Below, one piece after another: positions 24,020 to 35,285 of a stretch of 55,893 bases of DNA (within the stretch, counting starts at the first letter, position 1; the number at the start of each line of letters is the position of its first letter). Location of the stretch: positions 1 to 55,893 of the IMG/VR virus record IMGVR_UViG_3300044630_003363; one strand, written 5' to 3'. Below the pieces are notes generated by a model. That model did not search any database and had not been told where the DNA came from. It saw only the letters and a list, made by a program, of their open reading frames with translations. Origin of the DNA: a virus. Both the position numbers and the translations under genes were made by a program.

Positions 24020-24068
24020 TTACAGTTTTGATAATTTCAGGAAAAGTTCAATAAAATAAAAAAACATC

Positions 24069-24076
24069 TATTTATA
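24069..24076 (+). promoter_or_regulatory. Late-promoter-like box TATTTATA
   Basis: TCTATTTATAAAGTAAAAC, 13 bases before the ATG at 24090. Confidence 0.5.
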
Positions 24077-24089
24077 AAGTAAAACATAA

Positions 24090-27000
24090 ATGCCAACTTA
24101 TTTAGATTTTGATACCAGTAGGAACAAATCGGGAATACCTGACTCCAAGGACGGTTTTAGAGATTACTTAATCGCTAGAACTCTTAATGTACCTAATGGT
24201 CCTCAGACTTTTACTAATGCGAATTACGCAGTACAAAAACTAAGGGATATGTCAAACCAAGATTTGGGTGGTGTACCTTCCTTTAGTGTTAGTGCTCCAT
24301 ATTTTGATTTAAGTGCTAATTTATATGGTATTGATGAACCTAATGGTGTACCAAGAGAATATAGTGATTTATCCTTACCATCACTTGCATTATTAAATAA
24401 TGGATTTATTGCTAAAGGTTATTCTAATTCATTTATTAAAGAAGATACTAATTTAGTTAGTATTATGTCGGGACAAAAATTTGATAATGATTCAAGGTTA
24501 ATGAAATTTGCTACGAGTAATATTCGTGACAACAAACAAGGTCCCGTTTTTTCAAGAATACAAAGAAATTTAGAGGCAGCAACTATTGGTAGAGTTAGAG
24601 TTATTGACGCATTAAATGGAAACACCGCAACCGCATTAAATTTATTAACTGGTAGAGAACCTTTAATTGAATTTAATAATAGAGTTACCGTATCCTCAAC
24701 TTTATTAGGTAAGGGTGTTGATTTTTTACAAACAGTTGTTGGAACACAGTTACCATTTAGTGAAATTCCGGGTGATTATTTATCAAACCCAAGAAACCCA
24801 ATTGAAAATAGACCTGAAGCTAGAACTCAAGTTGGAGCTATTTTACAAGATGTTACAGGAGTTATAGGTTCAATGGTTGGAATACAAAGAAGACCAAAAA
24901 TTACAAGAAAACCTTCCGATTTGTTTATTGAATATATGGGTCAAGGACCAAAACAGTCTTTATTTGATTTATTAACATATTCAAAATACGCACCAAATTA
25001 CACAACAACAGCTAGGTCACAACAATCATCTAAAATATTTCAATTTGCAGATAGGGTTGGAGAAGGTATCAAAAACTTATTAGGTCTTGAAGCACCAAAA
25101 GGACTAGCATACATGGGTGATGACAGAAGTAATGATGTTAGACACACAATGTCCGACTTTAATGATAATGTTGTTAAAAGTAGTTATTATCTTAGTTTAA
25201 TGTTTGACCCTGTTGCTGCATCATTATTTGAAAGAAAAAGAAGTATTTCACAAGGAGGTCAGATTGGTGGTAAACTAACATGGATTAGTCGTAATTCTAT
25301 AAATAAATTAGGAGCAAATAATGCCGAATGGGAATCTGAAAGTGGAAAATTAAATGAATCACTATCAACAAAATTTGGTTTTAGACAAGATTCGATATTA
25401 GATAAAACACAACAACTATTGGATTCAATGCCAAAAGGTGGTGAAGGTTCTCGTACTCATGTTGGTAATGTAATTGACCAAACAAGTAGAATCTTTAAAG
25501 AAGGTGATACAGTAATGTCGAGAGGTTCAAATATTAAATATACAGATAAATTTTCAGGAGAAGAAACTGGTGTTGAATACTGTAGAGTATGGACAAAAGA
25601 TAGGTCTTACATGAACTATTCTGATACCATGAAAAGAACCGCAAACATTAGAAAGTTTGATGATAGTGTTTTAGGAGGAGAAAGTAGAGTTTGGAATATA
25701 AATTATGCTCCAATGTCCGATGGTAATAAAAATTTTGAAGGAGTATCAACAAACATATTTAAACAAGGTGATGGATTCTATGCTAAAAAATATATGTTTT
25801 CAATTGAAAACTTAGCTTGGAAAACTTCAAATACTCCAGGATTTACATATAATGATTTACCATATTGTGAAAGAGGAAACAATGGTGGTAGGGTTATGTG
25901 GTTTCCACCATATGATTTAAAAATTAGTGAAAATAATAGTGCTAGATGGAACGATAATACTTTCTTAGGTAGACCCGAACCAATTTACACATATCAAGAT
26001 ACAAGTAGAACAGGACAATTATCTTTTAAAGTTGTTGTTGACCACCCAAGTATATTAAACTTATTGGTTAGAGAACACTTTAAGAATATGAATGATGATG
26101 AGGCGGATAATTACATTGATGCATTTTTTGCTGGATGTATAGACCTCGACTTTTATGCTCTTATAAGAAAATATGCTCATTTAGATTCAAGTGATATCTC
26201 AATGATAAAAGCATTCTTAAATAACAATAAAGAACCCGATGCTATATTGGAATATATGCCGGCAGTTGATAGTCCTGTTAATTTAGACCCAAGTGGTGGT
26301 GGTAATGGTAGTAGTTCGGGTAAAGATGATAATAAAATTAGTGTTAAAAACATTAATTTAAAATATGCAAACGATATACCTGGACCGAATCTACAAACAT
26401 TAAAATCTCCTAATAAATACTCTGATTTATATACATCATTTATAACCCCTTCAGGTTCTACTGAATACCAAGATACACTTGTGAGTCTTTTACAATTGAT
26501 GACAGGAAAAACAGACCCACAAATTATTTTAGAAACTTCTTATGTTTTTGGTACTAAAAAAACAAATGGAGCAACTCCCCCTGTTGTTTCAATAACAGAT
26601 AGTGAAATCGGAGAACAAAAAACTAAAATTGCGGGATATTTTACTGAGGCTAAAAAAAATTACGAAACTTATATTAGTGCGTTAAACGAACTTAAAACCA
26701 ACTTAGGTAATAATACAACTGGTGATATTACAATAGAAATTGAGTCTTCGTGTTCTTCAGTTGCTACAACTCAATACAATGAAAAATTAGCATTAAGAAG
26801 AAGTCATAGTATTATACAAGACATTTTCAATATAATTAAATCGGGGTCAACTATTCCCAAAATTCAATGGGTGGAGGGTAATGAAATAATACCAACAAAC
26901 AAAACTAACTCAGATAATGATATAGTTTTAATTGAAAAGGGTAAACCAATTAAAATAACAAAAGAATATAATATTAAAGATTTAGGATACACAAGTAACT

Positions 27001-29018
27001 CTACGGGTAAAATTATTATTAAAACAGTAAATTACGGTGAGAACTTTACAGGTGTAAATCCTAACGAATTGGATTGTAAAGGAAAAGAATTTATAAATGA
27101 TAAAATAATAGTTAATGGAAAAAGTTTAAAAGAATATTCACCTATAGCATTTTATTGTAGACAATCTAAGTTTAGTGTGGATTATACCAATAAACCAATT
27201 CCCGAAACACCTAAACCAACACCAATACCTGAACCTGTTAAACCTGTTACTATAACCGTACCTGGTAAACCATCAAGAAAACCGGCAATTGACCCAATGA
27301 AGAGAATTATTATGAAAACTCTTTCTGAATGTCATTACTTTAAAAAACTTGAGGAGGATTCTCCACTTCAATTTAAATCTCTAAAAGAAAAATTAAAATA
27401 TTTTCATCCCGGTTTCCACTCAACAACACCCGAAGGATTAAATGCTAGATTAACATTTATGCTTCAATGTATTAGACCGGGAGATACTATACCTGTTAAG
27501 GGTATTGCCGACCAAAATGATGTAGCGGCAAGAAATACATCATTCGGACCTCCACCTGTTTGTGTTTTAAGAATTGGTGATTTTTACCATTCAAAAATTA
27601 TAATAAGAGATGTAAACATTTCATACGATGATAATGTTTGGGATTTAAATCCTGAAGGTATTGGAGTACAACCAATGATTGCTAATGTTACATGTTCAAT
27701 CGCATTTATTGGTGGTCAAGGATTGTCAAAACCCGTTGAGAGATTACAAAACGCATTATCATCTAATTTCTTTGCTAATACTGAAATGTATGATGAAAGG
27801 TCAATAGCAACGAATGAAACAATTGGTGGTAAACCAGCGGCTGAGTTTACCAAAACATTTTTAGAATCTCTTAATATTCCATCACAAGTCTCACCAAAAG
27901 CAGACCCAAATCCTAAGACTAACAACATCAATGAAAGTTATATTGCAGCAGAACAAAACTTACCTGAATTAGTCTACACAAAAAATATTGATGAGGTGTT
28001 TACAAAAACCAAGAACTATTTTGACAAATATGTTAGTACATATAATAATGTAGTTACAAAATATGGTACTGAAATTAGTACAATGTTACTACACCCAAAT
28101 TATAGAGAAATAAAAAATTATGACATTTACACATTAACTAGTTCAACGCCAGGAAAAACATTACAGTTATTTGGATTAACTAAAAAAGGACTAGAAACTG
28201 ATTTTTTATTAAAGGGTCTTGAAGTTGGATTAGTAAATTTTATAGATAATTCATCAACAACTTATTTATCTGAAATGTTAGGTTTTGAAAAAGAAATATC
28301 GGGTTCAATATCGGGTTCAAAATTAATAGACATGAATGAAAAAATATTAAAACCATTCTTTTCTACTTTAACCCAAACAGTATTAGATGAAATTAGTAAT
28401 GAAAATTTATTAACAGAACTTGAATCAAATAGAAATGCTTTAGTTAAATCTCTTGATAGTGTTAATTTCATTGTAAAATTTTCAAAAGATAGTTTTGTAA
28501 AGGATACAAAGGTTACAACATCTACATTATCTGGGTTCACATCTGATTTACTATATAATGAATATAAAACATGTATTGAATATATTGAAACAAATACACC
28601 AAAAATGTACGAAGATTTAAATAGTACTGTTAGTTTAGTTAACCCAATTATCACTCAATTACAATTTGAAGGAATAATGAAACAATTACTTTTCACAAAA
28701 TATAGTGATGTTGAAAATTACTTTAATAATAAACCATCAGCACCATATAGTAATTTATTAAAAATAGATTCGACTTTATACCCCGAAAAAACTGTAAAAA
28801 AATTATTAAAAAGAGTTGAGAAATTTAACGAACCAACAGATAAAAAGAAATTTAAATTTACAACCTTTAAAAATAGAAAAAGTAGTAAAGACATTAAATT
28901 TAAAATAAATGTAACTGCAGTTGAAACTGATGCAACAATTATTGAAGAATCAAATAAAGTACATTCAGATAATTTGGAAGTAAAAGATAATAAACTTAAT
29001 TACTATAGAAAAACATAA
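24090..29018 (+). CDS. Giant tail-tube initiator/baseplate protein (gp48/gp54-like core) with OmpA-like segment
   Basis: 1642 residues. The region about 590-700 (MWFPPYDLKISENNSARWND, TFLGRPEPIYTYQDTSRTGQ, LSFKVVVDHPS) and the region about 1160-1240 (GPPPVCVLRIGDFYHSKIII, then NPEGIGVQPMIANVTCSIAF and GGQGLSKPVERLQNAL) resemble tube-initiator proteins of the T4 gp48/gp54 type, which cap the hub and nucleate the tube. About residues 885-915 read SSVATTQYNEKLALRRSHSI, like the 'YNxxLSxRRAxxV' helix of OmpA-type peptidoglycan-binding domains. A Pro-rich linker (about 1035-1060) and a helical C-terminal 400 residues follow. T4 gp48 is about 360 residues, so this is a large fusion or expansion. 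Its stop overlaps the gp53-like start (TAATG). Confidence 0.65.
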   Translation: MPTYLDFDTSRNKSGIPDSKDGFRDYLIARTLNVPNGPQTFTNANYAVQKLRDMSNQDLGGVPSFSVSAPYFDLSANLYGIDEPNGVPREYSDLSLPSLALLNNGFIAKGYSNSFIKEDTNLVSIMSGQKFDNDSRLMKFATSNIRDNKQGPVFSRIQRNLEAATIGRVRVIDALNGNTATALNLLTGREPLIEFNNRVTVSSTLLGKGVDFLQTVVGTQLPFSEIPGDYLSNPRNPIENRPEARTQVGAILQDVTGVIGSMVGIQRRPKITRKPSDLFIEYMGQGPKQSLFDLLTYSKYAPNYTTTARSQQSSKIFQFADRVGEGIKNLLGLEAPKGLAYMGDDRSNDVRHTMSDFNDNVVKSSYYLSLMFDPVAASLFERKRSISQGGQIGGKLTWISRNSINKLGANNAEWESESGKLNESLSTKFGFRQDSILDKTQQLLDSMPKGGEGSRTHVGNVIDQTSRIFKEGDTVMSRGSNIKYTDKFSGEETGVEYCRVWTKDRSYMNYSDTMKRTANIRKFDDSVLGGESRVWNINYAPMSDGNKNFEGVSTNIFKQGDGFYAKKYMFSIENLAWKTSNTPGFTYNDLPYCERGNNGGRVMWFPPYDLKISENNSARWNDNTFLGRPEPIYTYQDTSRTGQLSFKVVVDHPSILNLLVREHFKNMNDDEADNYIDAFFAGCIDLDFYALIRKYAHLDSSDISMIKAFLNNNKEPDAILEYMPAVDSPVNLDPSGGGNGSSSGKDDNKISVKNINLKYANDIPGPNLQTLKSPNKYSDLYTSFITPSGSTEYQDTLVSLLQLMTGKTDPQIILETSYVFGTKKTNGATPPVVSITDSEIGEQKTKIAGYFTEAKKNYETYISALNELKTNLGNNTTGDITIEIESSCSSVATTQYNEKLALRRSHSIIQDIFNIIKSGSTIPKIQWVEGNEIIPTNKTNSDNDIVLIEKGKPIKITKEYNIKDLGYTSNSTGKIIIKTVNYGENFTGVNPNELDCKGKEFINDKIIVNGKSLKEYSPIAFYCRQSKFSVDYTNKPIPETPKPTPIPEPVKPVTITVPGKPSRKPAIDPMKRIIMKTLSECHYFKKLEEDSPLQFKSLKEKLKYFHPGFHSTTPEGLNARLTFMLQCIRPGDTIPVKGIADQNDVAARNTSFGPPPVCVLRIGDFYHSKIIIRDVNISYDDNVWDLNPEGIGVQPMIANVTCSIAFIGGQGLSKPVERLQNALSSNFFANTEMYDERSIATNETIGGKPAAEFTKTFLESLNIPSQVSPKADPNPKTNNINESYIAAEQNLPELVYTKNIDEVFTKTKNYFDKYVSTYNNVVTKYGTEISTMLLHPNYREIKNYDIYTLTSSTPGKTLQLFGLTKKGLETDFLLKGLEVGLVNFIDNSSTTYLSEMLGFEKEISGSISGSKLIDMNEKILKPFFSTLTQTVLDEISNENLLTELESNRNALVKSLDSVNFIVKFSKDSFVKDTKVTTSTLSGFTSDLLYNEYKTCIEYIETNTPKMYEDLNSTVSLVNPIITQLQFEGIMKQLLFTKYSDVENYFNNKPSAPYSNLLKIDSTLYPEKTVKKLLKRVEKFNEPTDKKKFKFTTFKNRKSSKDIKFKINVTAVETDATIIEESNKVHSDNLEVKDNKLNYYRKT

Positions 29019-29344
29019 TGAGTAGAGAATATTTTGATAGATACCAATTTTTCATCGATGATGGTAAATTTAGGATTGTTCCTGGGTTGGAACTACCTAT
29101 TAAAACAACCGATAAATATGTTTTTTATAAAAGAGGTAAGGATAGATTAGATAAACTTTCACAAGACCATTATAATACACCAATTTTTGGTTGGTTGATT
29201 TTGTTAGCAAACCCGACTGCGGGTAGTATTGAGTTTACCATACCTGATAATTTTTTAATGAGAATACCGTTTCCATTGGTTGTGTCTTTACAAGATTACA
29301 AAAGAAGTGTAGAATTGTATAACCTATATTATGGAGAACAATAA
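29018..29344 (+). CDS. 53: Baseplate wedge protein gp53-like (LysM-like)
   Basis: 108 residues. The motif series DKYVFYKRGKDRLDKLSQDH, YNTPIFGWLILLANP and the late FLMRIPFPLV is that of gp53/LysM-like baseplate proteins: a strand, 'DRLDxLA' helix, 'W-x-I/L-L-x-A-N' helix and 'lRIP' strand. In contractile tails this protein ties the wedge to the hub. It is translationally coupled on both sides: TAATG with the initiator-like gene upstream and a 14-base overlap with the hub gene downstream. Confidence 0.85.
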   Translation: MSREYFDRYQFFIDDGKFRIVPGLELPIKTTDKYVFYKRGKDRLDKLSQDHYNTPIFGWLILLANPTAGSIEFTIPDNFLMRIPFPLVVSLQDYKRSVELYNLYYGEQ

Positions 29345-32300
29345 AGATTTATCAAATAGTGAGAACATACTTGTTAAAGTAGACCAAAACAATCTAATAT
29401 TTGTTGACCCAAATAGTGTAGTTGATAGTGACGGTGCCATTCAACCAAGGGGAATAAAACAGGAAAATTTAGTAATGTATGTGAACTTGGAAGCTGATTT
29501 AGTTCCGAGAACAACACTTATTGCTGATGGTGGACAAGGAAACACTCTTCTTAGTATAGCAAAAGGAAATTTAAACTTCCTAAAAAATCAAACAGGTGAC
29601 GGCAATTTTAATACTTCATGGTCTGAAGCGTATAATCCAGCACAACCGACAGATGCTAATGGAAACACCAAGCCGTTTGACCCAAATCAATTTATAGATG
29701 ATTCTGGACAAAGTTTTGGTATTGATTCTATTTCAATATCGGTAAAAGGGGCAACCTTTGTACCCCAAGCAACAATAAATTTTGTTGATGTAAGAGGTAA
29801 AACATTATTTGAATCGGCATATAATTCTCCATATAAAGCATTTTTTCATCTTCCTTGGCCAATATTTTATTTAACGGTTAAAGGATATTACGGTAAAGCT
29901 ATTAGATACCGTCTTCATATGACAAAATTTTCATCTAGATTTAATGAAAGTAATGGTAATTTTGAAGTAACAACAACATTTGTTGGTTCTACATTTGCTT
30001 ATTTAAATGATATTTCATTATCATCAATTGCTAATTGTCCTTACATGTATTTGGTTGAAAAACTTGAAGACAAAAAATGGAATGAGTCAAAAGGAAGATA
30101 TACAAAAAATGTTAATAGAAGTTCAAGGGGTTACTCAATATTAAAATCAATCTATGAACAGTATGAAAATAGAGGGTTAGTTCCAAAAGGAACATTTATA
30201 AGAGGTAACGAACCAGTTAAAACATTAAAAGATATTGGGTATATCGCCGAATCTTTAGATAAGATTTTAGAAAAACAAATTTTTAATAGTGTTGTTGATA
30301 TGAAGGTATTCCAAGGAATAAAAGAAATTGGTGAAACCCTTACGGATTTTGAAACCTCAATTAAGGGGTGGGGAAAATTATATCTATCAAATACAGATTT
30401 TGTTCCATATCCCACAACAACAGTTAATGGGGTGGTATCGATTGAAAATTGGTACTATTATTCCGGTAAAGATAAAAACAGTACAGAAAAGTTATTAGGT
30501 AAGGATATTCAAGGGACATTAGAACAGCTACTTAATTTATATACCACAAAATTAAATAGTTCAACATTACTAACTAACGATATTAAAAAGGATAATAACA
30601 AACCTGCAATAGATAAAAGTAAGGTTAGAGCGGATTTTAAAAAGGTGGCAATAAAAAAAATACAGTCTATTTCTGCGTATTATAAAACTATTGATAATGG
30701 ATTTATATTAGTTGGTATTGATAATTTAATTTCAGACATATATGAAGTAATCAAATCATTCGAAGAACAAAAAAATATTTTGGAGGATGATGTTGAAAAA
30801 CAAATGAACATCATCATTAAAGACCCAAAACAAGGGTTTGGATTTGAACCAACAATAAGAAATATTTTTGCAATACTATTGGCAAACGCTGAAGTTTATA
30901 TTAGATTAATGAAAGAGGTACACACTAATTCATTTGATTCATCGAAAGATAGAGCAAAAATTATTGGTAACTTAAATAAAGAGAATAAAGGGGATGCTAT
31001 ATTTCCATGGCCTGAGGTTAGAAAACCGGTGGCAATGGGTAAACAAAATGTTGTGGCATATCCCGCTGAACCCGAACTAATAGATAGATTAAAATCAAAC
31101 GATAAAGTTTTATGGCCAGAGGTTGAGTTTGTTGAGGAATATATGAAAATCGTAACAGGTAGGAAAGATACTAATGTAAAAAAAGAACCTACTGTTAGTG
31201 ATATTGAATATTTGTTTGAATCGGATATTGATTATTCATCAATTAATGATATATCTGGAGTAGATATTATTACCGACATTGTACCATATACCGACAAAAC
31301 AAACGCATCATTTGTGTATGAAATATATGAAAGAGCCAAATATCTTACATTATTTGATTCCTTCAATAATAACCTTCTAAGACTTTTGGTTCAAGAGGAG
31401 AAAAAGAATATTGAAACGGTAATTAAGGATGATACAGATTTAATTAATTTACTTAAAAAATTTAACACAGGTATACCAAGTTTAATTAATGGGACTAAAA
31501 CCTCAGTAATTCCAAATGGAACAACAACACCAGAAGAAAAAATAATATTTAATGGTCTTTTACCTTCATTATCCCCATATGAGAGATTTAATTATTTTAG
31601 AGACCATATACCAACAACAAACTACATTAAAGATGTACTTGACGAACCTTTTAAATTTACATCAAATTATTCACAGTCTTTTAACACACTCAGTAGATTA
31701 GGTACTAAAAAATCTATAGATTCGGAAGATGAAATAAATAATATTCTAAAAAATTACGAACCTGAACAATATAGACCTTCTATTTACCCATTCAACTCAG
31801 ATACCTATTTGGGTTATTTAAAAAAGAATAGTACAGCAAATCCAAAAGTTACGGGTTCAACATTTACGATTGATGATTTAAAATATAAAGGTACATCAAA
31901 TACCGGAATATTTCGAGTTGACTCAACAATAGGATTTATTGTTACACCATCAAATCCAAAATCATGGGTTCAAAGTGGATACATAGATAATATGTTTCTA
32001 AAACAAATGGTTAATAAAGATGTCACAACAACAGTTAGTATTCTTAATACTCCATATTTTCACAAACAATTATATTCTGATTTTAACAAAGATGAACAGT
32101 ACGGGAGATATGCGGGTTCAGCTTATTTACTTTTAAATTCATTACCATTTTTAAATTTGGATGATAATATTACATTTGATGGTAAAACCATTTTAATGTC
32201 ATCTCTTTTTAGAGAAATGTCATCAACACATTTTGTTCCGTATCATTTATTATTAAAATGGGGTTCAATATATCACAGATACAAGAAAAAAATATTAGAC

Positions 32301-35258
32301 GGTGTTGATATTCTTGATGGATTTTTAGATACAAGTAATATAACCCAACCAATTAACGGTAGTTTATTTTTTGATTTAACATTAAATCAAACATTTAGTG
32401 TAACACCAAGAGAGAACACAACAACAGGAACAACCATTAATGTTGTTCATTCAGGAAATACCAATGTTGGTATTAATCCCACATACCAAGCAGTTTATAA
32501 TCAAATTGTAAAAGGTTATGTCACATATGATATTATATCAGGTAACACATCTTATAATCAGAGAACCAATTCTGGCCACATTTTACATACAAAGAATACA
32601 TCATCGAATAATATTAATTATTGGTCAGTTATTACCGATAATTCAAAATACACTTCAACTGATTTAACTTATACATTATTACCTTCTAATGGGTCAAGTA
32701 AAAACAACTCATCAGAATTATTTAATAATGCTGAACAAAATAATTTTAGAACTATTTGGTTTAATGACGACATAATAGGTGATATATTTTCAGGAAAAAC
32801 ATTTGCATCATCTTCTCAATATCCAAGAAGTATTAATATTACAAATGACCAATACGATGATTTATTTTCTGTTGATACGAACTATAGAAAAGTAATAGAT
32901 TTAATTGGAACTTTTAGTCCAAAAATTTTGGATAATCTTGAAATGATGTTTTTAGATTTTGCTTCTGAAAAATCAAACGATGAAAACCCGTACCAATTGT
33001 TTAATAATGTTACTTATGATAAATTCCAATACATTCTAAAAGATTTATCCGTTATTACAAAGAAAACGGGAGATGATACAATAGGTATTGAAGAATTAAT
33101 TAAGAATTTAAAAACCAGACAAGAAGAAAGTTCTAAAAAAATAACACAATCAATTTTAGACAATTCTAACATAATAAGATTTACATCTTCAAATCCAAAG
33201 GAAATAGATGCATACACTTTTTATGGTATGGCGAATTTTGATTTATTAACAAGATATTCAGTCGAACCTTATAATTCATCAGACAATACGGGTACAAATC
33301 AAAATCTTATAAAATTATATATTGGTGAAGATATTGATAATTATTATTTTGGTTTCTTCCCAACGAATGATGTTAGATTAACTGAAGAAAATATTTTAAG
33401 ATATCGACCATTAGTTTTAATTTATGCTGGTTATTTAAAAAATGGAGGAATAAATACTAAAGTTAAATTTGGTGAATATATTAGAGATAATATTTTAAAG
33501 CCAGGTGATACGGTAACAAATAGGGCTGCGGGTGCTGATGAAAGACTAAAGACTTATTTAACTGAATTATTATTACTAATAAGTAAGAGAAATGAAATAA
33601 CAAAACAAGGTGAAAATAAACTTATAAAAATAGGTCAAGGTTATAATACCAATCAAGTAAAATTAGAACTTTATAATACATTTAAATCATTTAATGATAA
33701 GTGGACTTCAGGTAATTCAATTGGACAGAGATTATTATTAGAAGAATTTTTATTTTTAGATAAAGCAAATAGAGATATTGGAGATAAATTTTATCTAAAC
33801 ATCAGTAAAATCTCAACTCTATTATTACCACAAAACCAAGGTGTAAATTTATACAGCGCAATTGCAATATTAATTCAGGATACTGGATTAGATATGAGAG
33901 CGTTACCAGCATACGTAAATTTTTATGGAACAAATGTAAATAATAAAAGTAAAATTACACCATCTAAAAAAGTTGCAAAAAATTTATTTGGAACATTTTT
34001 AGAGGTTGACTATCAAGAATCTTCACCAAAAATTATAATACAATTAGTTGGACAATCATCAAAACATTTAGCCGACATGGAGGATAAAACCTATAGATTT
34101 TCGGATGATAGTTTTTACATTGGTTCGGTAAATAATAATCCATTGGTTGTTACAACATTAGAAGGTTTTGGAACTAACGATTTGAGTAAAATTAATAAAG
34201 TCGTTGCATTTGAAGTAAGTTTTGGTGACCAAAACCAAGGTATATTTAAAGGTGTGTCGTTAGACCAATCATCATTAAAAAATACCTCAGAATCTTTTGT
34301 TGTAATAGAAAATTTGGCTAGGTCAGAATCTGGTGCTGGTGGTTATAATGTTGATGTTGGTTTATTTGATTATTATAAACAAGCTTCATACAAATGTGAA
34401 GTTACATGTATGGGTAATGTGATGATACAACCAACTATGTTCTTCTATCTTAAAAATATCCCAATGTTTAGGGGTTCATATTGGATAACTGAAGTTAGTC
34501 ACGATATTAGAGGTAATTCAATTAGTACTAAATTTACGGGAACAAGAATACCATATACATCTTTACCTGACCCAACGGATTCTTTTGTGTCTAGTTATAG
34601 GGTTTTATTTGATAAATTAATGTCAAGAGCAACCGCAGTTTTAAAACAAGATGAGAAACCGGGACCAAAAACTGAAGATACAATCACCGGAGAAAATGAC
34701 ATAACATATGCAATAGATAAGGGTGGCGTTAAAATTGATAATGAATCAAATACAAAAGGTAGTAATTCAAATACCATAGTTGGAATGACATCATTTGGTG
34801 TTCCATTCAACGGTTTCAACGACGAAAAGTTAATTCAAAAAATTGATAACCCATCATATGTTCACGAAGGTAGTAGTACATGGTTAAGAACAATAGTTGT
34901 TAAAGCTGGTGGTGAGACTGGAAACACTTTAACTCCCGATACAACAATGAACATTGCGAACGGTTTAAAATGGTCTGAAATCAATCTAAAAGATAAATTT
35001 TATAGTACTCACTTTGATTTAAAATCGGTAAGTGCGGAAACAATTAGAGGTGGAGTAACAGAGTTTATAAATCCAAATATTAAAAATTCTAAGGTTTATA
35101 CATTAAATCCAAGTTATACATTTACAGGAACAACCGTAACACAGGGACCAATAAGTAATGGTCCCAAATCAAATAAATACGGAATGTCAATGTCGGCACC
35201 ATTAATGTCCAGCTTAGGTTTATACGAAAATCAAGTTATTTACTTTAGAATTAAGTAA
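29331..35258 (+). CDS. Giant baseplate hub protein (gp27/gpD-like)
   Basis: 1975 residues, among the largest genes here. The N-terminal part (FGIDSISISVKGATFVPQAT, INFVDVRGKTLFE, then FYLTVKGYYGKAIRYRLHMT) resembles tube-like domains of hub proteins such as T4 gp27 and P2 gpD. The C-terminal part has the second hub signature: YKCEVTCMGNVMIQPTMFFY, then LKNIPMFRGSYWITEVSHDI and STKFTGTRIPYTSLPDP. Between them are about 1400 residues of mixed helix and beta sequence with no recognised domain. The final 300 residues include DTTMNIANGLKWSEINLKDK. T4 gp27 is 391 residues. Position after gp53 fits a hub. Any lytic or spike activity is not evident. Confidence 0.7.
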   Translation: MENNKDLSNSENILVKVDQNNLIFVDPNSVVDSDGAIQPRGIKQENLVMYVNLEADLVPRTTLIADGGQGNTLLSIAKGNLNFLKNQTGDGNFNTSWSEAYNPAQPTDANGNTKPFDPNQFIDDSGQSFGIDSISISVKGATFVPQATINFVDVRGKTLFESAYNSPYKAFFHLPWPIFYLTVKGYYGKAIRYRLHMTKFSSRFNESNGNFEVTTTFVGSTFAYLNDISLSSIANCPYMYLVEKLEDKKWNESKGRYTKNVNRSSRGYSILKSIYEQYENRGLVPKGTFIRGNEPVKTLKDIGYIAESLDKILEKQIFNSVVDMKVFQGIKEIGETLTDFETSIKGWGKLYLSNTDFVPYPTTTVNGVVSIENWYYYSGKDKNSTEKLLGKDIQGTLEQLLNLYTTKLNSSTLLTNDIKKDNNKPAIDKSKVRADFKKVAIKKIQSISAYYKTIDNGFILVGIDNLISDIYEVIKSFEEQKNILEDDVEKQMNIIIKDPKQGFGFEPTIRNIFAILLANAEVYIRLMKEVHTNSFDSSKDRAKIIGNLNKENKGDAIFPWPEVRKPVAMGKQNVVAYPAEPELIDRLKSNDKVLWPEVEFVEEYMKIVTGRKDTNVKKEPTVSDIEYLFESDIDYSSINDISGVDIITDIVPYTDKTNASFVYEIYERAKYLTLFDSFNNNLLRLLVQEEKKNIETVIKDDTDLINLLKKFNTGIPSLINGTKTSVIPNGTTTPEEKIIFNGLLPSLSPYERFNYFRDHIPTTNYIKDVLDEPFKFTSNYSQSFNTLSRLGTKKSIDSEDEINNILKNYEPEQYRPSIYPFNSDTYLGYLKKNSTANPKVTGSTFTIDDLKYKGTSNTGIFRVDSTIGFIVTPSNPKSWVQSGYIDNMFLKQMVNKDVTTTVSILNTPYFHKQLYSDFNKDEQYGRYAGSAYLLLNSLPFLNLDDNITFDGKTILMSSLFREMSSTHFVPYHLLLKWGSIYHRYKKKILDGVDILDGFLDTSNITQPINGSLFFDLTLNQTFSVTPRENTTTGTTINVVHSGNTNVGINPTYQAVYNQIVKGYVTYDIISGNTSYNQRTNSGHILHTKNTSSNNINYWSVITDNSKYTSTDLTYTLLPSNGSSKNNSSELFNNAEQNNFRTIWFNDDIIGDIFSGKTFASSSQYPRSINITNDQYDDLFSVDTNYRKVIDLIGTFSPKILDNLEMMFLDFASEKSNDENPYQLFNNVTYDKFQYILKDLSVITKKTGDDTIGIEELIKNLKTRQEESSKKITQSILDNSNIIRFTSSNPKEIDAYTFYGMANFDLLTRYSVEPYNSSDNTGTNQNLIKLYIGEDIDNYYFGFFPTNDVRLTEENILRYRPLVLIYAGYLKNGGINTKVKFGEYIRDNILKPGDTVTNRAAGADERLKTYLTELLLLISKRNEITKQGENKLIKIGQGYNTNQVKLELYNTFKSFNDKWTSGNSIGQRLLLEEFLFLDKANRDIGDKFYLNISKISTLLLPQNQGVNLYSAIAILIQDTGLDMRALPAYVNFYGTNVNNKSKITPSKKVAKNLFGTFLEVDYQESSPKIIIQLVGQSSKHLADMEDKTYRFSDDSFYIGSVNNNPLVVTTLEGFGTNDLSKINKVVAFEVSFGDQNQGIFKGVSLDQSSLKNTSESFVVIENLARSESGAGGYNVDVGLFDYYKQASYKCEVTCMGNVMIQPTMFFYLKNIPMFRGSYWITEVSHDIRGNSISTKFTGTRIPYTSLPDPTDSFVSSYRVLFDKLMSRATAVLKQDEKPGPKTEDTITGENDITYAIDKGGVKIDNESNTKGSNSNTIVGMTSFGVPFNGFNDEKLIQKIDNPSYVHEGSSTWLRTIVVKAGGETGNTLTPDTTMNIANGLKWSEINLKDKFYSTHFDLKSVSAETIRGGVTEFINPNIKNSKVYTLNPSYTFTGTTVTQGPISNGPKSNKYGMSMSAPLMSSLGLYENQVIYFRIK

Positions 35259-35285
35259 AATCAAGAAGTTTTTCACTTTATTAGA

